Shown here: positions 1 to 5,673 of the stretch, in pieces | Numbering within the stretch: position 1 is the first letter of the stretch | Layout: each line of letters starts with the position of its first letter | From: Gammaproteobacteria bacterium | Lineage (GTDB): Bacteria > Pseudomonadota > Gammaproteobacteria > Pseudomonadales > Oleiphilaceae | Direction: 5' to 3' | Assembly: GCA_003695085.1 (NCBI GenBank) | Contig: RFIV01000312.1 | Location: 1 to 5,674 of the forward strand | DNA: 5,674 nucleotides | Notes under the pieces: model-generated | What the model was told of the DNA's origin: nothing | The model's input: the letters and a program-made list of their open reading frames with translations, nothing else | Databases searched by the model: none | Position numbers and translations under genes: made by a program

Positions 1-22
1 GGTGTTAAGCGAGGTGCCAGCC

Positions 23-1015
23 ATGAATCTGACACTGGTGCTGGTTGTCTGTCCGGGGATGCTGGCCACCAGCCACACCTTTGCTCTGGAGATGTTCCGA
101 ACGGCCGAAAGTCATGCCCGGGCCCATCTGCGCCGGCGCGCTCCCCGTCTGATTGTCCGCCAGGCCGGAACAGCCCCCGTGGAAACGCAGTCCGGCCTGA
201 TCCTCGGACCCGATACCCACCCCGAGGCCATTCACCATCCCGATCTTGTGCTGATTCCCAGTCTGTGGCGCAACCCGTTGCGGACGCTTAGCCAACAGCC
301 CTACTGGCCTGCAACGTTGAAACGCTGGCATGCGGAAGGCGCGACACTGGTCGCCACAGGGACCGGTTCCGTCCTTCTGGCCGCCAGCGGGCTTCTGGAG
401 GGGCGGGCGGCGACGACCCACTGGCATTATCTGGATGCATTCGAAAGCCGTTTCCCGGCGGTTGACCTGAAGCGCGATTTCTTCATCACCCAGAGCGGGC
501 GGCTCTACTGCGCTGCCTCCCTCAATGCGCTGGCCGACCTGACGGTCCACCTGATCGGCAACACGCTGGGTCTGGCCAGCGCACGCCATGTGGAACGGCA
601 TTTTTCTCACGAAATCCGGCAACCCTACTCACAACGCCGTTTTCTTGAGGGCGATCCGCACCGACATACGGACGAAGTGATCCTTTCCGTGCAACTGTGG
701 ATACAGGAGCACCCCGAACACGCCCCCACACTCCGGGAGGCTGCCGGGCACGCCGGCCTGACGGAGCGGACATTTTCCCGACGCTTTCGTCAGGCCACGG
801 GCATGACCTTTCACCAATATGTCACACAGGAAAAACTGAAACTCGCCACCAGCCTCCTGCGGGAAACCGATCTGTCCATCGGGGAAATCGGCCTGGCCAT
901 CGGCATTCGGGACAAGGGCCAGTTTTCGCGCTGGTTCCAGCGCCAGACGGGGACAACGGCCAGCCAGTACCGGGTCAGCTATCGCAAGAAAGTCTTTTCA
1001 TCTCACCAAATATAA
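23..1015 (+). CDS. GlxA-type AraC family transcriptional regulator (DJ-1/PfpI-like domain + AraC HTH)
   Basis: 330 aa from the ATG at 23, the usual size for the GlxA subgroup. Residues about 1-185 form a class I glutamine amidotransferase/DJ-1-like ligand domain. It shows the family pattern AASGLLEGR..TTHW (120-134), but the nucleophile-elbow Cys of the common CTG(A/S) motif is replaced by Gly113 (GTGS, 113-116), so I expect ligand sensing and not catalysis. Residues about 215-325 hold the two AraC helix-turn-helix units: LREAAGHAGLTERTFSRRF, then IGEIGLAIGIRDKGQFSRWF. Start choice: GAGGTG at 11-16 lies 6 nt before ATG 23. An in-frame GTG at 2 would add 7 residues, and a start before the window cannot be excluded. 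It sits 112 bp upstream of sqr in the same direction, so it is a good candidate regulator of that operon (inference). Its effector is unknown. Cys10 and Cys163 are its only cysteines. Confidence 0.9.
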   Translation: MNLTLVLVVCPGMLATSHTFALEMFRTAESHARAHLRRRAPRLIVRQAGTAPVETQSGLILGPDTHPEAIHHPDLVLIPSLWRNPLRTLSQQPYWPATLKRWHAEGATLVATGTGSVLLAASGLLEGRAATTHWHYLDAFESRFPAVDLKRDFFITQSGRLYCAASLNALADLTVHLIGNTLGLASARHVERHFSHEIRQPYSQRRFLEGDPHRHTDEVILSVQLWIQEHPEHAPTLREAAGHAGLTERTFSRRFRQATGMTFHQYVTQEKLKLATSLLRETDLSIGEIGLAIGIRDKGQFSRWFQRQTGTTASQYRVSYRKKVFSSHQI

Positions 1016-1034
1016 CTTTCAGATATATTCTTAT

Positions 1035-1093
1035 TCCTTTTATAGCGAATCCGTCCAAGCAGCCGATAGAAGAATGCGACACCTCCTTTTATA
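1035..1093 (+). repeat. 10-bp direct repeat TCCTTTTATA (1035-1044 and 1084-1093)
   Basis: Two exact copies of TCCTTTTATA lie 49 bp apart, start to start, between the regulator gene and sqr. The second copy runs into the TATAAT box at 1090-1095, and the first overlaps the weaker -10-like TATAGC at 1041-1046. AraC-family proteins often bind direct repeats, so these may be operator half-sites. They could also be duplicated promoter elements or chance in AT-rich DNA. Confidence 0.4.
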
Positions 1094-1123
1094 ATTATTT
1101 GCACATATAAACATAATAGGAGG
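1082..1123 (+). promoter_or_regulatory. Inverted repeat whose right arm is the sqr ribosome binding site
   Basis: The left arm CCTCCTTTTAT (1082-1092) pairs with ATAATAGGAGG (1113-1123), 10 of 11 positions with one T-T mismatch, around a 20-nt loop (1093-1112). The right arm contains the strong Shine-Dalgarno AGGAGG at 1118-1123, 4 nt before the sqr ATG. In a transcript begun upstream, this hairpin would mask the ribosome binding site. If transcription starts near 1102, the left arm is not in the RNA, and the same dyad, centred at about 1102.5, could be a DNA operator over the start site. The sequence alone does not decide between the two. Confidence 0.5.
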
Positions 1124-1127
1124 AAAC

Positions 1128-2414
1128 ATGGCTCACGTAGTGGTGATTGGTGCGGGCACCGGGGGAATGCCCTGCGCCTATGAACTCAAAGAGGCTCTCA
1201 AGGGGAGTGACCATCGCATCACTCTGATCAATGACAAACCAGACTTTCAGTTTGTCCCGTCCAATCCCTGGATTGCCGTCGGCTGGAGGGAGCCGGAACA
1301 GATCAGTTTTGCCATTGAACCTCACCTGAGAAAACGCAAGATCCATTTCAAATGCGCAAGGGTGGAACACATTGATGCTCAGGCCTCCCGCCTCGAACTC
1401 TCCACCGGCGAAAGACTGGACTATGACTATCTTGTCATCGCCACCGGGCCACAGCTGGACTTCTCGCATGTGCCTGGCACTGGCCCGGAAGCCGGAACCT
1501 CATCCGTCTGCACGTTGTCACATGCCGTTCAGGCACGCGAGGACTTTCAGAGTCTGGTGAAGAACCCGGGGCCGGTCATTGTGGGGGCCTTGCCGGGCGC
1601 CAGTTGTTTCGGCCCCGCCTACGAATATGCCTTCATCGTGCACAAGGCGCTGGCTGACCTGAAGATCCGTGACCAGGTTCCCATGTATTACGTCACGCCG
1701 GAGCCCTACATCGGTCATCTCGGTCTGGCGGGGGTCGGAGACTCCAAGAGCATGCTCGAGAGTGCACTCAGACACCGTCACATCCAGTGGATCACCAATG
1801 CGAAGGTCACCCGCGCGGAAAATGGCGTCCTGTATGTGGATGAACTCACTGAAAACGGTGAGCTGAAAAAACAGCATGAGCTTCCCTACCGGCACAGTAT
1901 GCTGCTCCCCGCCTTCAAGGGGGTGGATGCTGTGGCTTCCGTGCCCGACCTGTGCAACCCCAAGGGCTTCGTGATCACCGACGAATACCAGCGTTCACCC
2001 ACCTATCCGAATATCTATGCCATCGGGGTCTGTGTCGCGATTCCGCCGGTTGAGGCCACCCCGGTACCGACAGGCACGCCCAAGACAGGCTACATGATCG
2101 AATCCATGGTGACGGCTGTGGTTCACAACATTCAGAACCAGATTCAGGGCAAGGCCCCGGATCACAAGCCCAGCCTGGCCGCCCTGTGTCTGGCCGACAT
2201 GGGGGATTCCGGTGCGGCGTTTCTCGCCATGCCTCAGATTCCGCCGCGCAACGTGACCTGGTACAAGGAAGGGCGCTGGGCACACTGGGCCAAGGTCGCC
2301 TTCGAGAAATACTTCATTCACAAGATGAAAACGGGCAAGAGCGAACCCTTCTACGAGAAGCTGACGCTCAAAGCCATCGGTCTGACACGCCTGAAGGACA
2401 AGGTGACACCATGA
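1128..2414 (+). CDS. sqr: Sulfide:quinone oxidoreductase (FAD flavoprotein)
   Basis: 428 aa, full length. The enzyme oxidises H2S to sulfane sulfur and passes electrons to the membrane quinone. The N-terminus has the FAD-binding VVIGAGTGG (5-13, GxGxxG). YLVIATGP (101-108) is the second dinucleotide-fold motif. The three redox cysteines are present as Cys128 (SSVC), Cys160 (PGASCFGPAYEY) and Cys354 (LCLADMGD), matching Cys128/160/356 of the A. ferrooxidans enzyme as I know it. The segment IPPVEATPVPTGTPKTGYMIE (about 305-325) is also diagnostic. The C-terminal part from about 379, rich in aromatic and basic residues, resembles the amphipathic helices that dock SQR on the membrane and form the quinone site, with Phe392 and Tyr409 at the expected places. 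Extra cysteines occur at 16, 76, 276 and 302. Start: ATG 1128 with AGGAGG at 1118-1123. The TGA overlaps the next gene's ATG (ATGA), suggesting translational coupling. Confidence 0.97.
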   Translation: MAHVVVIGAGTGGMPCAYELKEALKGSDHRITLINDKPDFQFVPSNPWIAVGWREPEQISFAIEPHLRKRKIHFKCARVEHIDAQASRLELSTGERLDYDYLVIATGPQLDFSHVPGTGPEAGTSSVCTLSHAVQAREDFQSLVKNPGPVIVGALPGASCFGPAYEYAFIVHKALADLKIRDQVPMYYVTPEPYIGHLGLAGVGDSKSMLESALRHRHIQWITNAKVTRAENGVLYVDELTENGELKKQHELPYRHSMLLPAFKGVDAVASVPDLCNPKGFVITDEYQRSPTYPNIYAIGVCVAIPPVEATPVPTGTPKTGYMIESMVTAVVHNIQNQIQGKAPDHKPSLAALCLADMGDSGAAFLAMPQIPPRNVTWYKEGRWAHWAKVAFEKYFIHKMKTGKSEPFYEKLTLKAIGLTRLKDKVTP

Positions 2415-3220
2415 TCCTGGCGGTCGGGGCCATCATCGGCCTGGTTCTCGGCCTGACCGGTGCGGGGGGCTCACTGTTGGCCATTCCCCTGCTGGTCTAC
2501 GGGGTGGGCGAGCCTTACCGGATCGCCGTAGGACTGTCTCTGCTGACCGTGCTCGCTGGCGCGCTCTGGGGCGCGGTGCACAGCTATCGCGAAAACCTGG
2601 TGGCCGTAGCGCCTGCTGTCGTGTTCGCTCTGGGCGGCATGCTGGCGGCGCCGGTGGGCTACCGCCTGACCCACATCCTCCCCGAAAAGCCATTGATGGC
2701 CAGCTTCCTGATACTGATGGCCATCATTGCCCTGCGCATGCTGCACCAGGCAAAGCGAACCCCGGATCAGACGCGTCAGGTGCGGGCCAGACTCACTTCG
2801 AAAACGGATGTCCAGCCGATCTGCCGTTTTTCACAGGGCCGTACGACCCTCAACTGCCGGATCGCACTGGTGATCGCCGGGCTTCTGACCGGGCTGCTGT
2901 CTGGACTGTTCGGGGTCGGCGGGGGCTTTCTGATTGTACCGATCCTGATGGGCATATCGGACCTGCCCATCGAGCGCGCCATTGCCACCTCGCTGGCAGT
3001 GATTGCTGCCATCTCCCTTTCGGGATCCTTGTCTTTTCTCGCCCACACGTCACTTGACGACTACGGGCGGGTGATCCTGATGCTGATGGCGGGCGCGCTT
3101 GCCGGCATGACCCTGGGCCGCCTGCTGGCGGCAAGGCTGGCAGGCCCACGGTTACACACGCTGTTTGCTTCGGCCCTGATCGCGCTGGATCTGTTCATGG
3201 GACTCAGACTTCTCAACTGA
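2411..3220 (+). CDS. TauE/SafE family sulfite/sulfur-anion exporter (membrane protein)
   Basis: 269 aa integral membrane protein of typical family length. It shows the two homologous halves of the TauE/SafE fold: GLVLGLTGAGGSLLAIPLL (10-28) at the start of the first and GLLSGLFGVGGGFLIVPIL (161-179) at the start of the second, each followed by several hydrophobic segments. A polar loop of about 35 residues (113-148) separates them and carries Cys138, with Cys149 at the edge of the next helix. Family members are proposed exporters of sulfite, sulfoacetate or related anions. Between sqr and a persulfide dioxygenase, whose product is sulfite, export of sulfite is the natural guess, though substrate specificity cannot be read from sequence. 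Start: ATG 2411 overlaps the sqr stop by 4 nt, with AAGGTG at 2400-2405 as a modest ribosome binding site. In-frame codons open further upstream lie inside sqr and are not used. Confidence 0.9.
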   Translation: MILAVGAIIGLVLGLTGAGGSLLAIPLLVYGVGEPYRIAVGLSLLTVLAGALWGAVHSYRENLVAVAPAVVFALGGMLAAPVGYRLTHILPEKPLMASFLILMAIIALRMLHQAKRTPDQTRQVRARLTSKTDVQPICRFSQGRTTLNCRIALVIAGLLTGLLSGLFGVGGGFLIVPILMGISDLPIERAIATSLAVIAAISLSGSLSFLAHTSLDDYGRVILMLMAGALAGMTLGRLLAARLAGPRLHTLFASALIALDLFMGLRLLN

Positions 3221-3225
3221 TCATC

Positions 3226-3232
3226 AAGGAGG
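3226..3232 (+). promoter_or_regulatory. Strong ribosome binding site of the persulfide dioxygenase gene
   Basis: AAGGAGG, close to a perfect anti-16S match, sits 8 nt before ATG 3241 in the 20-nt gap after the exporter stop. It fixes the start of the dioxygenase. It also suggests that this gene is translated independently, unlike its overlapping neighbours. Confidence 0.85.
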
Positions 3233-3240
3233 TACCCAAC

Positions 3241-3948
3241 ATGCTCAGGCAACTCATCGATTTTGACACGAACACCTATACCTATCTGCTGTGGGATGAA
3301 GCCAGCCGGTCCGCACTGATCATTGATGCGGTGAAAACCCGTGTTCCGCTCTATCTGCAGCTGCTGGATGAATTGGAGCTGAAGCTTGAGCTGGCCGTGG
3401 ATACCCATGTCCATGCCGACCACATCACCGGAATGGGCGCACTGCGTGAAGCGACCGGCTGCACCACTGCCCTGGGCAAGGAGACCGATGCCTCGTGCGT
3501 GGACCGGGTCTTTTCAGACGGTGACACCCTCACAGTGGGCCGCATTCAACTCAAGGCACTGCACACACCGGGCCACACACAGGACTCCTATTGTTTTTAC
3601 GACGCCACGGCTGGCCGGGTTTTTACCGGCGACACCCTGCTGATTCGAGGAACAGGCCGGACCGACTTCCAGAACGGCGACCCGGCCGCCCAATATGACA
3701 GCCTCTTCGGCAAGCTGCTGACGTTGCCTGGGGAAACCATCGTCTATCCGGGTCACGACTATCGGGGCATGACCTGCTCAACCCTTGCCGAGGAAAAAGC
3801 CTTCAACCCCCGCCTTCAGGTCAGGAACCGTGACGAGTATGTCCGGCTGATGAATGCCCTTGACCTGCCTGCACCGCGCTATATGGATGTCGCCGTGCCG
3901 GCCAACCTGGCCTGCGGAGAAAGCCGTGATGCCATACCGCAAGGGTGA
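3241..3948 (+). CDS. pdo: Persulfide dioxygenase (ETHE1-like, metallo-beta-lactamase fold)
   Basis: 235 aa, the size of bacterial ETHE1-type enzymes. These non-haem iron proteins oxidise glutathione persulfide with O2 to sulfite and glutathione. Metal-site motifs appear in order: THVHADH (55-61), HTPGHT (108-113), TGDTLL (129-134) and YPGHDY (169-174). The expected Fe ligands are His56, His112 and Asp131. With an offset of 23 these equal His79, His135 and Asp154 of human ETHE1. LIRGTGRTDFQNGD (134-147) is the signature separating persulfide dioxygenases from glyoxalase II. Arg140 equals the human disease residue Arg163, while human Cys161 is Thr138 here. The C-terminal ALDLPAPRYMDVAVPANL (206-223) also fits the family. 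No rhodanese domain is fused. Its position after sqr and a sulfur-anion exporter fits use of the sulfane sulfur made by SQR. The 3' end overlaps cydP by 20 nt in another frame. Confidence 0.95.
   Translation: MLRQLIDFDTNTYTYLLWDEASRSALIIDAVKTRVPLYLQLLDELELKLELAVDTHVHADHITGMGALREATGCTTALGKETDASCVDRVFSDGDTLTVGRIQLKALHTPGHTQDSYCFYDATAGRVFTGDTLLIRGTGRTDFQNGDPAAQYDSLFGKLLTLPGETIVYPGHDYRGMTCSTLAEEKAFNPRLQVRNRDEYVRLMNALDLPAPRYMDVAVPANLACGESRDAIPQG
3916..3920 (+). promoter_or_regulatory. Ribosome binding site of cydP inside the dioxygenase gene
   Basis: GGAGA lies 8 nt before ATG 3929, inside the last codons of the upstream gene. This supports starting cydP at 3929 and not at the in-frame ATG at 3854, whose product would begin with residues unlike the family. 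Confidence 0.6.
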
Positions 3949-4126
3949 GCACAACTGGATACGCCGCGAGATTATCGCGGTCCTGATACTCAAGGTGGCG
4001 GCGTTGATTGCCATCAAACTCCTGTTCTTCAGTGAGGCACCTGCCGTCACTGAACGCACACTTTCAGACACCGTTTACGGCATCGCCCCAACACCCACAT
4101 TGACGAGGGAGAACGATCATGACTGA
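3929..4126 (+). CDS. cydP: Cytochrome bd oxidase putative small subunit CydP
   Basis: 65 aa. A short basic N-terminus (PYRKGEHNWIRRE, 2-14) precedes one hydrophobic segment at about 15-35 (IIAVLILKVAALIAIKLLFF), then a polar tail of about 30 residues. The pattern of W.RRE, a mid-helix LK and LFFS at the helix end is that of CydP, a single-span protein often encoded just before cydAB in Proteobacteria and thought to be a small or accessory subunit of the oxidase. The adjacent cydA strongly supports the call. It overlaps the dioxygenase by 20 nt and cydA by 8 nt (ATGACTGA), so all three are probably translationally coupled. The Arg/Lys-rich N-terminus suggests that this end faces the cytoplasm. 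I recognise it from pattern and context, not from an alignment. Confidence 0.8.
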   Translation: MPYRKGEHNWIRREIIAVLILKVAALIAIKLLFFSEAPAVTERTLSDTVYGIAPTPTLTRENDHD

Positions 4127-5666
4127 AGCCGTTGATCTGGCCCGGCTGCAATTTGCAGTCACCGCCATGTACCACTTTCTTTTCGTGCCCCTGACACTGG
4201 GCCTGTCCTTCATTCTGGCAATCATGGAGTCCGTCTACGTCATGACGGGCAAACAGGTCTACAAGGACATGGTCAAGTTCTGGGGCAAGCTGTTTGGCAT
4301 CAACTTCGCACTGGGGGTCGCCACCGGCCTGACCATGGAGTTCCAGTTTGGCACCAACTGGGCCTACTACAGTCATTATGTCGGCGATATTTTTGGCGTG
4401 CCGTTGGCCATCGAGGGGCTCATGGCCTTCTTTCTGGAGTCCACTCTGGTTGGCCTGTTCATTTTTGGCTGGGATCGCCTTACCAAGGTACAGCACCTGG
4501 CCGTCACCTGGCTGGTCGCGCTGGGGTCCAACCTCTCCGCGCTCTGGATCCTGATCGCCAACGGCTGGATGCAGAATCCCGTGGGCGCGGAGTTCAACTA
4601 TGAAACCATGCGCATGGAGCTGACCAGCCTGGCGGAGGTATTTTTCAACCCCGTCGCTCAAGTCAAGTTCGTGCACACCGTTTCTGCGGGCTACGTGACC
4701 GGTGCCATGTTTGTGCTGAGCATCAGCGCCTATTACCTGCTCAAGGGGCGCGATGTCGGCTTTGCCAAACGCTCCTTCGCCATTGCAGCCGCCTTTGGCC
4801 TGGCCTCCGCCCTGTCTGTCATTGTGCTCGGGGATGAAAGCGGCTATGAAACCGGCGAGGTTCAGAAGGTCAAGCTCGCAGCCATCGAAGCCGAATGGGA
4901 AACTCAAACGCCGCCTGCAGACTTCACACTTATCGGCTTCCCCGATCAGGAGGCCCAAGAGACTCACGGCGCCATCAAGATTCCCGGTGTTCTGGGACTT
5001 ATTGCCACCCGTTCCCTGGATGAGCCGGTCATCGGTCTCAAGGAACTGATTGCACAAAATGAAGCACGTATCCGTACCGGTGCCGAGGCGCTGCTGCTGC
5101 TCAACCGACTGCGCTCGGGTGACGCGACCGATGCGGACAAGGCACGATTTGATGCCATCAAGCAGGACCTGGGCTATGGCCTGCTGCTCAAGCGCTTTGC
5201 TCCGGATGTCTCCAAAGCCACCGAGGCGGACATCCACACCGCCGCGCTGAACAGCATTCCCCGGGTGGCCCCCTTGTTCTGGACATTCCGGCTGATGGTG
5301 GCGGCCGGTTTCTTCATGCTGCTGGTGTTTGCGCTGGCCTTCTGGTTTACCAGCAAGCGAACCGCCGACAAAAAGCCCTGGCTGCTGAAGATGGCTCTCT
5401 ACTCGCTCCCACTTCCCTGGATTGCCTGCGAGGCCGGCTGGTTTGTTGCCGAATACGGTCGCCAACCCTGGTCGATCGCGGAAGTGCTGCCCGTACATCT
5501 CTCTGCCTCCTCGCTTTCCGCTACGGATGTCATGTTGAGCCTGGCAACGTTCATCGGCTTCTACACGCTTCTGCTGATTGCCGAGATGTACCTGATGATC
5601 CGTTTTGCGACACAAGGGCCGGGCAGTCTGGGTACCGGTCGCTACGCCATTGAATCGGCCCACTGA
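4119..5666 (+). CDS. cydA: Cytochrome bd ubiquinol oxidase subunit I
   Basis: 515 aa, complete. With CydB it forms the quinol-oxidising terminal oxidase that reduces O2 to water without pumping protons. Key residues fall at the numbers I know from E. coli CydA: His19 (MYHF, haem b595), Glu99 and Glu107 (IEGLMAFFLE), His186 (KFVHT) and Met393 (RLMVAAG), the haem b558 ligands, and Lys252/Glu257 (VKLAAIEAEW) in the quinol-binding loop. The signature GWFVAEYGRQPW is at 440-451 with Glu445 and Arg448. The long periplasmic Q-loop, about 250-385, marks the L-type (E. coli-like) subfamily. Several hydrophobic segments fit the expected nine membrane helices. Start: ATG 4119 with GGGAG at 4107-4111, overlapping the cydP stop by 8 nt. 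Cytochrome bd of E. coli is known to resist sulfide, which makes sense of its place behind sqr. Confidence 0.98.
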   Translation: MTEAVDLARLQFAVTAMYHFLFVPLTLGLSFILAIMESVYVMTGKQVYKDMVKFWGKLFGINFALGVATGLTMEFQFGTNWAYYSHYVGDIFGVPLAIEGLMAFFLESTLVGLFIFGWDRLTKVQHLAVTWLVALGSNLSALWILIANGWMQNPVGAEFNYETMRMELTSLAEVFFNPVAQVKFVHTVSAGYVTGAMFVLSISAYYLLKGRDVGFAKRSFAIAAAFGLASALSVIVLGDESGYETGEVQKVKLAAIEAEWETQTPPADFTLIGFPDQEAQETHGAIKIPGVLGLIATRSLDEPVIGLKELIAQNEARIRTGAEALLLLNRLRSGDATDADKARFDAIKQDLGYGLLLKRFAPDVSKATEADIHTAALNSIPRVAPLFWTFRLMVAAGFFMLLVFALAFWFTSKRTADKKPWLLKMALYSLPLPWIACEAGWFVAEYGRQPWSIAEVLPVHLSASSLSATDVMLSLATFIGFYTLLLIAEMYLMIRFATQGPGSLGTGRYAIESAH

Positions 5667-5667
5667 G

Positions 5668-5673
5668 AGGAGG
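5668..5673 (+). promoter_or_regulatory. Shine-Dalgarno of the next gene, presumably cydB
   Basis: AGGAGG begins right after the cydA TGA and lies at the very end of the window. It implies another gene starting within about 5-10 nt outside. Since CydA needs CydB to function and the two are nearly always adjacent, cydB is the expected occupant. No start codon is visible here. Confidence 0.65.

Larger units (their letters stand above)
1016..1127 (+). promoter_or_regulatory. AT-rich promoter/leader region of the sqr operon
   Basis: This is the only sizeable non-coding stretch and is clearly AT-richer than the flanking genes. It contains a perfect consensus -10 hexamer, TATAAT, at 1090-1095. Seventeen bp upstream, TAGAAG (1067-1072) matches the -35 consensus at only 3 of 6 positions, as is common for activator-dependent promoters. 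A start near 1102 would follow. A second, weaker option is TTCAGA (1018-1023) with TATAGC (1041-1046), also 17 bp apart, giving a start near 1053 and a leader of about 75 nt. No GC-rich hairpin with a T-run is visible, so I see no terminator for the regulator gene, and read-through into sqr is possible. Confidence 0.6.

Noticed and set aside
5..622. - strand frame opposite the N-terminal half of the regulator
   Set aside because: No domain or motif is recognisable, and the + strand frame has clear GlxA/AraC homology over the same bases.
1027..1075. ATTC and GAAT elements (ATTC at 1027 and 1033, GAAT at 1047 and 1072) as a possible BigR/SqrR operator
   Set aside because: As I recall it, the known motif has ATTC and GAAT separated by 8 bp. 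Here the closest pair is 10 bp apart, and no ArsR-type regulator gene is in view. Such tetramers are frequent in AT-rich DNA.
697..1110. Second + strand frame running from the regulator gene into the intergenic region
   Set aside because: The product is Pro/Arg/His-rich with no family features. It overlaps the well-supported HTH coding region in another frame, and no ribosome binding site stands before it.
2186..2410. Upstream in-frame extension of the TauE/SafE gene
   Set aside because: It would overlap the conserved C-terminus of SQR by over 200 nt and adds a polar sequence foreign to the family. ATG 2411 gives the normal length and an ATGA junction.
3232..3237. Palindrome GGTACC after the dioxygenase ribosome binding site
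   Set aside because: A 6-bp palindrome is expected by chance and has no extended arms.
4047..5663. Long open frame on the - strand (538 codons) opposite cydP and cydA
   Set aside because: The translation is rich in Gln, Gly and His without recognisable domains, and it lies exactly opposite a fully conserved cydA. It is a by-product of the codon bias of that gene.
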